Shown one piece after another: positions 8,113-16,646 of a stretch of 64,000 bases of DNA. The notes under the pieces are model-generated. The model had not been told where the DNA came from and did not search any database. It worked only from the letters and a program-made list of their open reading frames with translations. The stretch covers positions 1 to 64,000 of the forward strand of contig JBCCRC010000005.1 in NCBI GenBank assembly GCA_039208375.1. The letters are read 5' to 3'. Position numbers and translations under genes: made by a program. The DNA comes from JANQPC01 sp039208375. Lineage in GTDB: Bacteria > Pseudomonadota > Alphaproteobacteria > Rhodobacterales > Rhodobacteraceae. Every line of letters starts with the position of its first letter. Positions within the stretch are counted from its first letter, which is position 1.

Positions 8113-9068
8113 CACGAACAGTCCTTGAATCGAAATCGAAAACCGTGGTGATCGGTTTTGATGAGCCCTTCTGCATCATCGGCGAGCGGATCAACCCGAC
8201 CGGCCGCAAAAAACTCGCAGCCGAGCTTGAAGCGGGCGATTTTTCGACCGTTGAGAAGGATGCGCTTGAGCAGGTGGCGTGCGGTGCCATGGTGCTCGAT
8301 GTGAATGCCGGTGTGGTCTACAACTCGAACCCCGATCCAAACATCACCGAACCGCCGCTGATGGAAAAGATGGTGGGCCTCATTCAAGGGTTGGTTGACG
8401 TACCGCTTTGTATTGACTCAAGCGTACCGGGGGCGCTGGAGAAAGGGCTCGAGACGGCAGAGGGCCGTCCGCTTCTGAACTCGGTCACTGGCGAGGAAGA
8501 TCGGCTTGAGGCCATTCTACCGCTTGTGAAGAAATACAACGTGCCGGTGGTCGCGATCTCGAACGACGACACCGGGATTTCGGAAGATCCCGATGTCCGC
8601 TTCGCGGTGGCCAAGAAGATCGTCGAACGAGCGGCGGATTTCGGCATACCCGCCCATGATATCGTGGTGGACCCGCTGGTTATGCCCGTGGGCGCCATGG
8701 CAACTGCGGGTCGGCAGGTGTTTGATCTGGTGCGGCGGCTTCGGGACGATCTGGGCGTCAATACAACCTGCGGAGCCTCGAACATTTCCTTTGGTCTACC
8801 GAACCGTCATGGTGTGAACGCAGCCTTCCTTCCGATGGCGATTGGTGCGGGAATGACAAGCGCAATCATGAATCCGGTGCGGCCGGTGGAGATGGAGGCG
8901 GTGCGCGCGGCAAATCTATTGATGGACCACGATGCCAACGGAACGGCGTGGATCGGCTTCGCTCGGGTGCTTGAGGCCGTTACTGGAGGCGAAGGCTTTG
9001 CTGCGGCCAGCCAAGCGGCAACGGCGGCTGGCGCGGGGCGCGGGGGCCGCCGCAGGCGAAGAGCGTAG
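8109..9068 (+). CDS. Methyltetrahydrofolate:corrinoid methyltransferase (pterin-binding TIM barrel)
   Basis: A 319-residue protein with the pterin-binding fold of the AcsE/MtgA/MtrH-like group: the GERINPTGRKKL signature near residues 25-36, an L-D-V-N-A-G strand, and a T-C-G-A-S-N-I-S-F-G-L-P segment. It moves methyl groups between a corrinoid protein and tetrahydrofolate, feeding or drawing on the neighbouring MTHFR. The start ATG overlaps the previous stop (ATGA). After the catalytic domain comes an alanine/glycine-rich linker ending in five arginines and an alanine. This tail is unusual for the fold and is echoed in the RACo-type protein at 9850. No corrinoid protein gene is present nearby. 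Confidence 0.87.
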   Translation: MTRTVLESKSKTVVIGFDEPFCIIGERINPTGRKKLAAELEAGDFSTVEKDALEQVACGAMVLDVNAGVVYNSNPDPNITEPPLMEKMVGLIQGLVDVPLCIDSSVPGALEKGLETAEGRPLLNSVTGEEDRLEAILPLVKKYNVPVVAISNDDTGISEDPDVRFAVAKKIVERAADFGIPAHDIVVDPLVMPVGAMATAGRQVFDLVRRLRDDLGVNTTCGASNISFGLPNRHGVNAAFLPMAIGAGMTSAIMNPVRPVEMEAVRAANLLMDHDANGTAWIGFARVLEAVTGGEGFAAASQAATAAGAGRGGRRRRRA

Positions 9069-9411
9069 AAGCGTTCGGGTCGTGGTTAATAGTCCGCTAA
9101 GCGCGCCTCTGCTGCCATGCGGGAATGGAGATTGTTCTCCGGCAACGCGACCCCGAGCGCTGGATCCGAGTGATCTTCGGCGCCAAGGCGGCACAGTGTG
9201 GCATCGATGTGCTATGCGCAGAAGCATGGATCGAACGCGGATAGCTGCTTACCGCTATCTGCAACGAGGGCAGGATTCGCGTGAATTGCGGGTGCCGTCC
9301 CTAGCTCTTCGACGAAAGCCTGCTTCGATCTTCCTGCAGAAAACCGAAAACCCGTTCAAAGCGCCTCGGCCAAGCCGCCTAATGCATGGGTTGGGCGCCC
9401 TTGGCCCTCCC
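9069..9411. other. Gap between the methyltransferase and a small membrane gene; hairpin and a doubtful mini-ORF
   Basis: No established gene is seen. Two things stand out. A 39-residue reading frame with protein-like composition (9125-9244, starting MEIVLRQRDPERW) has no clear ribosome site. A 9-bp inverted repeat with one G-U pair lies at 9237-9262 (GCGGATAGC, 8-base loop, GCTATCTGC) and lacks a T-tract. Either could be the remains of a decayed gene. Confidence 0.3.
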
Positions 9412-9675
9412 CTACACTGCTTGCCGGGCCATCACCCAATGCAGAGGCACCAAAAGCAAGAGATAGAGCGTCGCCAACGGCATCCCCAAAACCAGCACCA
9501 AAGCCGCAAGGTTCGCGCCAGTCATCATGCCAATCACAAAGATCGCCAAAGCTGCGCCCATGAAGAGCGCCGGAAGCACCGCAGCCACCTGCCATGCCTC
9601 GCGCATCCGGCGCAGCGCCAGCCACTGCAGCGCAAGATAAAGAAGCGGTAAAAAGAGAAGTAGGGAATCTGTCAT
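9412..9675 (-). CDS. Small membrane protein, function unknown
   Basis: The minus-strand gene gives an 87-residue, very hydrophobic protein (MTDSLLLFLPLLYLALQ...). It has three predicted membrane helices: about residues 3-20, 27-48 and 54-78. I start at the ATG at 9675, where the hydrophobic N-terminus begins; an in-frame upstream extension would be polar and cysteine-rich and is unlikely. It diverges from the RACo-type gene at 9850. No family is recognised and the gene may be specific to related species. Confidence 0.55.
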   Translation of the reverse strand: MTDSLLLFLPLLYLALQWLALRRMREAWQVAAVLPALFMGAALAIFVIGMMTGANLAALVLVLGMPLATLYLLLLVPLHWVMARQAV

Positions 9676-9849
9676 GATGCCATCGTGGTCTTGCCTGTTG
9701 GCGTTCTGGAAATCCCATCGCACGCCATTGTGGCAACAGGCAGACGGGGCTGTGGCGCACATGGGCGAAAATGTGCCATGTGGTCGCTTTCCCGTGGGCA
9801 ATAATCCGTTATCTCGTGGCATGTCGGCAACGAAGGAAAGGGCCGAGGG

Positions 9850-11886
9850 ATGAGTAAAGAGGCACAGGTGATCTTCACGCCGTCAGGCAAGCGTGGCCAT
9901 GTCGCGCGAGGCACCACTGTGCTCGACGCTGCACGGCAGCTGGGCGTGGATCTCGACAGCGTTTGCGGCGGTCGGGGCATCTGCTCGAAATGCCAGGTCT
10001 CCCCCGGAAGCGGCGCTTTCCCAAAACACGGCGTGAGCGTTTCCGAAAGCGCCCTCTCCCCTTGGAATGCGGTAGAGGCGCGGTATGACAGTATTCGCGG
10101 ATTGGCCCCGGGCCGGCGCCTCGGATGCCAAGCCACCATTGAAAGCGACGTCGTCATCGACGTGCCGCGCGAGAGCCAAGTGCACAAGCAAGTCGTGCGG
10201 AAGGCAGCGGCTGAGCGCGAGATCGCCATGGATCCCGCAACACGCCTTGTCTACGTTGAGGTGCCGGAACCGGATATGCATAGCCCGACGGGCGATCTTC
10301 AACGTCTGAACGAGGCTTTGACCGATCAATGGGGCATCGGCGGTGTCGAAGCGCCGCTCCACATCCTCACGCGCCTTCAGACCGAACTCCGAAAGGGCGA
10401 ATGGGCCGTTACCCTTGCGCTTTACCAATGCAGCGACGATCAACACCGCATCATCGATCTCTGGCCGGGGTTTCGCGAGGCGCCGCTCTATGGTTTGGCA
10501 ATCGATCTGGGCTCTACGACCATCGCCGCGCATCTGACTGATTTGGGTACGGGCGCCGTGATCGCTTCGGCCGGTGTCATGAACCCGCAGATCCGATTTG
10601 GGGAGGATCTGATGAGCCGCGTGAGCTACGCAATGATGAATCCGGGCGGCGCGGCCGAGATGACAGCCGCTGTGCGCGAGGCAATTGACGCGCTGGCGCG
10701 CGAGATCGCCGACGCGGGTGCGATCGACAGCGAAAGCATCGTTGAGGCCGTGATCGTATGTAACCCGGTGATGCACCATATCCTGATCGGTGTTGATCCG
10801 GTTGAATTGGGCCAAGCGCCTTTTGCGCTGGTCACGTCCGATGCGCTGACCATCGGTGCCGCGGAGCTTGGGCTCACGGCCCTCAATCGCGGCGCGCAGA
10901 TCTATCTCTTGCCCTGCATCGCAGGCCACGTGGGCGCCGACGCGGCGGCGGTCGCGCTGTCCGAAGAGCCCAACCGATCCAAGGATCTGGTGTTGATTGT
11001 CGATGTCGGCACGAACGCCGAAATCCTGCTGGGCGATGAAACCCGGGTTCTGGCATGTTCCTCACCCACCGGCCCGGCCTTCGAGGGCGCGCAGATCAGC
11101 GCGGGGCAACGCGCCGCCCCGGGGGCCATTGAGCGGGTGGAGATCAACCCAGCCACCAAGGAGCCACGTTTTCGGGTCATCGGGTGCGAGCTTTGGTCAG
11201 ACGATCCCGGTTTCGAGTCAGCAACGGCAGAGACCGGCATCACCGGTATCTGCGGATCGGGGATCATCGAGGCCGTGGCTGAACTGCGCCTGGCGGGTTT
11301 GGTGGACAGGGGTGGCCTTATGGGTTCACCCGAGGCCACGGGCAGCGCACGGATGATACCCGACGGGCGCACTTATGCCTACCTGCTCCACGACGGCGGC
11401 GCCGAGGGCGGCAGACGCATCAGCGTCACGCAGAGCGACATTCGGGCCATCCAGCTTGCGAAATCCGCGCTCTACGCCGGGGCGCGGCTGCTGATGGATG
11501 AAATCGGCACAGATACGGTCGATCGCGTGGTACTTGCCGGGGCATTCGGCGCGCATATCTCGCCCAAACATGCCATGGTGCTTGGCATGATCCCCGACGC
11601 GCCGCTGGACAAGGTGACAAGCGCCGGGAATGCCGCAGGCACCGGCGCACGCATCGCGCTGTGCAACCGGGCCGCACGGGCACGGATCGAGCAAACGGTG
11701 CGCCACATCACAAAGGTCGAAACCGCCGTCGAGCCTAGGTTTCAGGAGCATTTTGTGGCGGCGAACGCGATCCCACATGCCACAGCCCCGTTCGATCGGC
11801 TGAATGCGGCCGTCGATCTTCCCGACGTAGCGTTTAACGCCGCCAGCGAGGGCGCATCGGGCCGCCGGCGGCGGCGTAGGGCGTAG
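9850..11886 (+). CDS. RACo-type reductive activator of corrinoid proteins ([2Fe-2S] plus ASKHA ATPase, DUF4445)
   Basis: A 678-residue protein. The N-terminal ferredoxin domain has C39, C45, C48 and C93 as [2Fe-2S] ligands. A linker leads to an actin/Hsp70-like ATPase domain beginning at Y-G-L-A-I-D-L-G-S-T-T (about residues 214-224), with V-D-V-G-T-N-A-E-I and a late G-A-F-G-A-H motif. Family members use ATP to drive the uphill reduction of inactive Co(II) corrinoid to Co(I). It belongs functionally with the one-carbon genes just upstream, although 780 bases separate them. The last residues are S-G followed by six arginines and alanine, like the tail of the methyltransferase. GAGGG precedes the ATG. 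Confidence 0.9.
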   Translation: MSKEAQVIFTPSGKRGHVARGTTVLDAARQLGVDLDSVCGGRGICSKCQVSPGSGAFPKHGVSVSESALSPWNAVEARYDSIRGLAPGRRLGCQATIESDVVIDVPRESQVHKQVVRKAAAEREIAMDPATRLVYVEVPEPDMHSPTGDLQRLNEALTDQWGIGGVEAPLHILTRLQTELRKGEWAVTLALYQCSDDQHRIIDLWPGFREAPLYGLAIDLGSTTIAAHLTDLGTGAVIASAGVMNPQIRFGEDLMSRVSYAMMNPGGAAEMTAAVREAIDALAREIADAGAIDSESIVEAVIVCNPVMHHILIGVDPVELGQAPFALVTSDALTIGAAELGLTALNRGAQIYLLPCIAGHVGADAAAVALSEEPNRSKDLVLIVDVGTNAEILLGDETRVLACSSPTGPAFEGAQISAGQRAAPGAIERVEINPATKEPRFRVIGCELWSDDPGFESATAETGITGICGSGIIEAVAELRLAGLVDRGGLMGSPEATGSARMIPDGRTYAYLLHDGGAEGGRRISVTQSDIRAIQLAKSALYAGARLLMDEIGTDTVDRVVLAGAFGAHISPKHAMVLGMIPDAPLDKVTSAGNAAGTGARIALCNRAARARIEQTVRHITKVETAVEPRFQEHFVAANAIPHATAPFDRLNAAVDLPDVAFNAASEGASGRRRRRRA

Positions 11887-11898
11887 GTGCGCCAAACA

Positions 11899-13392
11899 TC
11901 AGCGCCACCCCTCGTAGAAGGCGCGTACCGGCCCGACGAGATCGCGGGCGAGTTTCTTTTGAGCGGCTTCGGCGAACGAGTTCTCACGATGAAGCGCGCG
12001 TGAGATGGCTTCGAGAATGCTAGCCTGGTCGACGTTTGGAAACGTGCCCTGATGATAAACTGTTTCACCGCCCACCAGAACGCTTTCCACGGCCGCTGGC
12101 TTGGCGCGGCGTAGAATAACGTCGACCAGCGGGATGGCCGGATCCTGAAAGGGCCGTGTGATGGCATCCCAATCAAGAAGCACGATATCGGCGTAGCACC
12201 CCGGTTCAAGCCGACCGATGCGCCCGCGAAAGGGTGTTGTGGCCGCGCCATGCTCGGTGGCCATGCGCAGTATCTCTGGCGCGGTCGGGCAAGGCGCGTC
12301 ATGGCCGGCGGGCCGGTGCAGCGTCAGCGCAAGGCGCATCTCCTGAAGCATGTCGCGGTCATCATTGATCCCGGCCTCGTCGATCCCTAATGCGACTGGG
12401 GTGCCGCTGGACAGGAAGGCATTTAGGTCGGCGCGCCCACTTTTGAGCCGCAGGTTGGACGAACAGTTATGGCAAAGGCACGCGCCCCGTTCCGCAACGA
12501 GCGCAACATCATCTTCTGTCATCCAAACACCATGACCGATCGTCATGTCAGGCCCCAGAAGGCCAAAACGATCCACATGAGCCACGGCTGACCCACCCGT
12601 GCGCCGCTGTGCGTATTCTGCCTGATACGGTGTTTCGAGAAGGTGCATGTGCATCGGTGCGCCGGTCTCTTCCGCCACGCGCGCAGTGCTTTCAAGGGCC
12701 TTATCTGACAACCAGTGAAGATTGGAGGGCGCGAGTTGGATGGCAATCCGGCTCTCCCCCTCCCAGTGCTGGCGCAACGCGTGGAACACTGAGATCTGGT
12801 CTTCGAGGGAAAGGCCGAATCCGGCGAGGTAGGCGGCGGTCGGACCCCGCAAGTCAGGCGGCAGGGTTTCGATAAAGTCTTCATCGGCGGCGTAAACCAT
12901 CCGACACTGATCTCGGAACGCAAAAGAGTATGACGCCCGCATCCCAATCTCGGTATAAGCCCCGACAATCGCATTGGCACGCGCCACAACAGCGTGGACA
13001 TCACCGGGCGCCCGGCTGTGCAAATGCTGAACCGTCGTGACACCAGACGCGATCATCTCGAAAGCCGCAAATAGCGTATCTAGCCTTGGATCGATGTCGC
13101 GCATGGCAAGGCGTTCGGGAAACCACAACTCCAACGGCTGATCCCGCGCGCCGAGCTGAAATGGCGTAAGGCCCACATGGTGATGGGCATTGATCAATCC
13201 CGGTATCGCGATGCGCCCACGCCCGCCCACTTCGGTTGCCCCGGGATACAAGCGCCGCACGTCTGCGGTTGGGCCAATCGCAGCGACAAAGCCATCTTCC
13301 ACAAGAATTGCGGAGTCGCTGACAATCTGCAGCGTACCATCCGCGTCGATCCCCGTGACGATATGATCTGCGATGACGAGCAAGGGCGTCAT
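11899..13392 (-). CDS. ATZ/TRZ-family amidohydrolase (deaminase/hydrolase of an N-compound)
   Basis: A 497-residue metal-dependent hydrolase with the composite beta and TIM-barrel domains of the cytosine deaminase/atrazine chlorohydrolase group. It has H70 and H72 of the first metal motif, M-H-M-H-L-L-E-T in the middle, I-G-H-G-V-W carrying the catalytic histidine, and G-I-D-E-A with the late aspartate. The start is the ATG at 13392, which overlaps the stop of the racemase gene by four bases; the longer frame is a shadow of that gene. It is last in a seven-gene coupled operon. The substrate is probably a ring nitrogen compound or amide; it cannot be specified. Confidence 0.85.
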   Translation of the reverse strand: MTPLLVIADHIVTGIDADGTLQIVSDSAILVEDGFVAAIGPTADVRRLYPGATEVGGRGRIAIPGLINAHHHVGLTPFQLGARDQPLELWFPERLAMRDIDPRLDTLFAAFEMIASGVTTVQHLHSRAPGDVHAVVARANAIVGAYTEIGMRASYSFAFRDQCRMVYAADEDFIETLPPDLRGPTAAYLAGFGLSLEDQISVFHALRQHWEGESRIAIQLAPSNLHWLSDKALESTARVAEETGAPMHMHLLETPYQAEYAQRRTGGSAVAHVDRFGLLGPDMTIGHGVWMTEDDVALVAERGACLCHNCSSNLRLKSGRADLNAFLSSGTPVALGIDEAGINDDRDMLQEMRLALTLHRPAGHDAPCPTAPEILRMATEHGAATTPFRGRIGRLEPGCYADIVLLDWDAITRPFQDPAIPLVDVILRRAKPAAVESVLVGGETVYHQGTFPNVDQASILEAISRALHRENSFAEAAQKKLARDLVGPVRAFYEGWR

Positions 13393-14042
13393 CGCACAGC
13401 CGTTTCTTGCATGCGCCGGAGCGAGAGGCGCACGGCCGCGGGAATGGGCTCGATGATTGGAACAGGGCTGACGGCCGAAAGCTCTTGCGCTGCGCGTGCA
13501 AGCGGCCCGCCGCCGACTACGATGGCCTCTGCCCCACCATCGCGCACGGCATCTTGGATGGCGACGCGGAGTGCGGCCGCGAGATCGGCAGCGTTGGTGG
13601 TGGTTTCCACCGGATCGCCAGGTGTGGTCCACGTACCCGCAAAGTGGCTGTGGCCATAGCGTGCCGCAGTGGCGGCAATCTGCTCTTTGAGGTCCGGTGT
13701 CGTTGTCACCACCGCAAAACACCGCCCCCCAGAAGCGGCTTCGGCCATGCCGGCCTCGGCAATCCCTGTAATGGGCACTGTCAGCCTTTGGCGGAGGTCT
13801 GAAAGGCCAGGATCGCCGAAGGCTGCCACGATGACGGCATCAGCGCCCTGAAGGTCTGGTATGAGCGCCACCACAGCGTCCGCCGCGCGGGCGAGCGACC
13901 CGGGCTCGGTGATGAGAGAAGCGCCAAATGGGGCGGTCAACCCCGACACCGCTACTCCTGACACAGCTTCGCGAGATGCGATCCCTACCATCACCTCTGT
14001 GGTCGTTATAGACGTGTTCGGGTTCACAAGCGCAAGCTTCAT
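13389..14042 (-). CDS. Aspartate/glutamate racemase family protein (hydantoin racemase-like)
   Basis: The 217-residue protein begins MKLALVNPNTSI, the hallmark N-P-N-T motif of the hydantoin/allantoin racemase and maleate isomerase branch. The first catalytic cysteine position of many racemases is replaced here: the A-F-G-D-P-G-L segment has no cysteine, and the late I-V-V-G-G-G-P-L segment lacks the usual G-C-A. Both standard catalytic cysteines therefore seem absent, so it may not be a classical racemase. It overlaps its neighbours by four bases on both sides, inside the coupled operon. Confidence 0.8.
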   Translation of the reverse strand: MKLALVNPNTSITTTEVMVGIASREAVSGVAVSGLTAPFGASLITEPGSLARAADAVVALIPDLQGADAVIVAAFGDPGLSDLRQRLTVPITGIAEAGMAEAASGGRCFAVVTTTPDLKEQIAATAARYGHSHFAGTWTTPGDPVETTTNAADLAAALRVAIQDAVRDGGAEAIVVGGGPLARAAQELSAVSPVPIIEPIPAAVRLSLRRMQETAVR

Positions 14043-14923
14043 CCCCCGTCCTCACAAAACGCACGAGCGATATCGGCACGGCGCGCGATCCAAATCCGCT
14101 CGCGGCGGCGTTCAAGTTCTGCAAGAATCCCGGCGAAGGCTTTGAAACGCCCCGGCCGCCCAACGATGCGCAGGTGAAAGCCGATATTCAGAAGGCGCGG
14201 CTTCCCCGCCTTCGCCTCATCTTCCAGCACATCAAGAGCATCTCTGACATAATCCACCATCTCAACCGCGCGCACGAACCCGTTGGGATGGAAGAATTTC
14301 ATGTCGTTTGTGTCGAGTGCGTAAGGCACGACGAGTAGGCCGCTGGGATCACGGTAGGGCAAATCGTCGTCAAACCCGTTCGACGTATAAAGATACCCGC
14401 GCTCGGCCAGAAGGTCGCGCGTCCAGGGGCTTTCCGCGCCCCGACAGAAAAAGCCTACGGGACGCTCGCCTGATGCCGCGTAAAGCGCCTCACCCGCCCG
14501 ATCAAGATCGGCGGCTTCGTCCGCCGCGCTTTCGTAATTCGCATGCGGCCGCCAGATCCAACCATGGTTCGCCACTTCGTGGCCGGCCGCCGCCAAACGC
14601 GACAGCACGGGCGCCGCGCGTGTGGCTGCCCGGCCGCAGGCAAAGATCGTTGCGGGGATATTGTACCGCTCCAGCGCATCCATCATTCGCCAGACGCCCG
14701 CTCGCGTGCCGTATCCGAAAATCTGTGCCTGACCCGGATCGGGTTTGCCCTCGGGCACGACCGAGATGACCTCACCGATGCGTTCACTCACGGGATCACC
14801 ATCTAGAACCTGCTGTTCGGCACCTTCCTCGAAGTTGACGGCGACGGACACGGCCAGGCGCACGCCACCGGGCCACGTAAAGTCTGGCCACGCACCGCCA
14901 TATCCCACAAGATCCCGGCTCAC
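14039..14923 (-). CDS. PuuE-like polysaccharide deacetylase-fold hydrolase (copy 1)
   Basis: A NodB-fold protein of 294 residues in the PuuE (metal-light allantoinase) branch: V-N-F-E-E-G-A-E near the N-terminus, F-G-Y-G-T-R-A-G-V-W-R, H-E-V-A-N-H-G-W-I-W, and V-P-Y-A-L-D-T-N-D-M-K-F. The family opens cyclic ureides or removes formyl/acetyl groups from amides. I choose the GTG at 14923 because it gives the same four-base overlap (GTGA) with the previous gene as seen throughout this operon; the upstream frame is a shadow. It is a tandem paralogue of the gene before it. Confidence 0.87.
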   Translation of the reverse strand: MSRDLVGYGGAWPDFTWPGGVRLAVSVAVNFEEGAEQQVLDGDPVSERIGEVISVVPEGKPDPGQAQIFGYGTRAGVWRMMDALERYNIPATIFACGRAATRAAPVLSRLAAAGHEVANHGWIWRPHANYESAADEAADLDRAGEALYAASGERPVGFFCRGAESPWTRDLLAERGYLYTSNGFDDDLPYRDPSGLLVVPYALDTNDMKFFHPNGFVRAVEMVDYVRDALDVLEDEAKAGKPRLLNIGFHLRIVGRPGRFKAFAGILAELERRRERIWIARRADIARAFCEDGG

Positions 14924-15864
14924 GGCGCAACGCCCGGGGCAAAACCCGCCGGGCACGGTCGTGCCACCCAGGGCGGGAGGCCAAGGCCCGCGCGCCAAGC
15001 CGCGGCAATCTGGGCACGCGTCGCAAACCAAACCCCATCGCGGGCCAGCGCATAGTCCAAAAACGCCTCAAGCCCCCCTATGCGGCCGGGGCGCCCGATG
15101 ATCCGGGTGTGAAGCCCGATCGAGAGCATGCGCGGCGCGTCGGCGCCCTCGGCCCAAAGCCTGTCAAACGCCGCGGTGCAGTAGCGCGCGAAGTCTTCGC
15201 CAAAGACGAAGCCGCCCCCGTTGTAAAACCGCATATCGTTGGTATCAAAGGCATACGGCAGAACCACATGAGGGCCCCCCGGTGTCTCGACTGTATATGG
15301 CAGATCGTCGTTATAAGCGTTGCTGTCATAGAGAAACCCGCCCTGCTCAATCAATAGATCCCGCGTGCGTTCCGAGGTGGCCGACCGCGTGTGCCACCCT
15401 ATTGGTGCGGATCCCGCGGCCCGTTCAAGCGCGGAAACGGTGCGCGCGATGGCGCGGCGCTCGTCGGCCTCGGGCATTGTGGCGTGCCGCTCCCACCGCC
15501 AGCCGTGTGCGGCCACCTCATGACCATCGGCAACCGCGTCGGACGCGATCCAGGGCGTCGCTTCAATAGCCCTGCCGCAGGCATTCAGCGTGACATGGAT
15601 ATTGCGCTCTCGAAGGACGTCGCGGATGCGCGGCCATCCGGCGCGCGGCCCATATTCAAAGTGGCTTTCCATACAAAGGTCGCGCGCGCCGTCGACGCGC
15701 TCGACAGCCTCATAGATGTGCTCGTTGTGCGCATCGCCGGCGCCGAGGCTGAGTTCGGCGCCCTCTTCGATGTTCACTACGATTGATACTGCGAGGCGCG
15801 CCTTCCCGGGCCAGATGATATCGGGCGCGCCGCTGCGGTATCCTTCGAAGTCGCGCGCGGTCAT
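14920..15864 (-). CDS. PuuE-like polysaccharide deacetylase-fold hydrolase (copy 2)
   Basis: This 314-residue protein shares the layout of its neighbour: V-N-I-E-E-G-A-E-L, F-E-Y-G-P-R-A-G-W-P-R, H-E-V-A-A-H-G-W-R-W-E-R-H, L-P-Y-A-F-D-T-N-D-M-R-F and an I-G-L-H-T-R-I-I-G-R-P-G-R-I segment. The two differ in many side chains and in the C-terminus, where this one has a proline/glycine-rich tail. The shared motifs and adjacent position point to an old tandem duplication, perhaps giving two activities or a heteromer. Start at ATG 15864, overlapping the BtpA gene by four bases. Confidence 0.87.
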   Translation of the reverse strand: MTARDFEGYRSGAPDIIWPGKARLAVSIVVNIEEGAELSLGAGDAHNEHIYEAVERVDGARDLCMESHFEYGPRAGWPRIRDVLRERNIHVTLNACGRAIEATPWIASDAVADGHEVAAHGWRWERHATMPEADERRAIARTVSALERAAGSAPIGWHTRSATSERTRDLLIEQGGFLYDSNAYNDDLPYTVETPGGPHVVLPYAFDTNDMRFYNGGGFVFGEDFARYCTAAFDRLWAEGADAPRMLSIGLHTRIIGRPGRIGGLEAFLDYALARDGVWFATRAQIAAAWRAGLGLPPWVARPCPAGFAPGVAP

Positions 15865-16646
15865 GACCGCCGCGCGGCATTCATGAACCGCTTACAAAGA
15901 TCGCTATCCCACCGCACAAGATCATTTGCATCGGTATCTTTCCGCATCAGCGCGCTTGAGACGATTACGCCGTCGGCCAACGTTATGGCCTCGCCCACAT
16001 TGGCCTCTGTCACACCTCCACCGATCAGGATCGGGCGATTGGCGCTTGTGTTTCTAACGGCTGCGATCCGCGCCAGCGTGTCCGAAAAACTGGCGCCCGT
16101 GATAATCAACCCGTCGGCGCCCGCTTTTGCCGCCCAGACCGCAGCCTGGGGCTGATCCTCGTTTGAAAGGGGCTTGGCCGTACGGTCATGCACATCTGCT
16201 AAAATGGAAACACCGCTAGCCGTGAGGGCGGCCCGGTATGCGACAGCGTCTGCACCGAGAGCATAGCGCGGCCCCTCCCCCGTCATAGCACCGCCAACAA
16301 AAACTTTCAGGCGCACGAAATCAGCGCCACTGGCATGGGCAATCGCCAGTGCCGCATGCGGATCATGAGCTTCTACGATGATCCCGAGCCCCAAGCCCGG
16401 AACCTCTGCACGGATCAGCCGCGCAAGCGCAGCCATCCGAGCCACCGTCTCTAAGGATGCCGGAGCGCTGGAGCGCGTTTGATCCTGAAGCTTGACGAAA
16501 GGGATGCCCGCGTCGGCGAACACCTTCGCATTTGCAATGGCATAATCCTCAAACCAAGCCTGAGAGCGGTCGCGCGACAGCGCGAAATCGGGTAGGTGCA
16601 GCGCCGCGATCACCGGCGGCGGGCCTGAGACCAAACTCAGTGGCAT
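15861..16646 (-). CDS. BtpA/SgcQ family TIM-barrel protein
   Basis: A 261-residue protein of the BtpA family. It has A-L-H-L-P-D-F at the N-terminus, F-V-K-L-Q-D-Q-T, the I-I-V-E-A-H-D-P strand, D-F-V-R-L-K-V-F-V-G-G, I-L-A-D-V-H-D-R-T, and the C-terminal phosphate-site-like I-L-I-G-G-G-V-T strand. BtpA was named for photosystem I stability in cyanobacteria, and SgcQ lies in a sugar operon of E. coli; the reaction is not established in what I know. The conserved barrel and company of a kinase and SIS protein suggest action on a phosphorylated sugar or nucleoside-like intermediate. It overlaps the kinase gene by 10 bases. Confidence 0.85.
   Translation of the reverse strand: MPLSLVSGPPPVIAALHLPDFALSRDRSQAWFEDYAIANAKVFADAGIPFVKLQDQTRSSAPASLETVARMAALARLIRAEVPGLGLGIIVEAHDPHAALAIAHASGADFVRLKVFVGGAMTGEGPRYALGADAVAYRAALTASGVSILADVHDRTAKPLSNEDQPQAAVWAAKAGADGLIITGASFSDTLARIAAVRNTSANRPILIGGGVTEANVGEAITLADGVIVSSALMRKDTDANDLVRWDSDLCKRFMNAARRS

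Noticed and set aside
9883..10929. A 348-codon minus-strand frame across the RACo-type gene
   Set aside because: No recognisable domain, and the sense strand carries a complete ferredoxin plus ASKHA protein.
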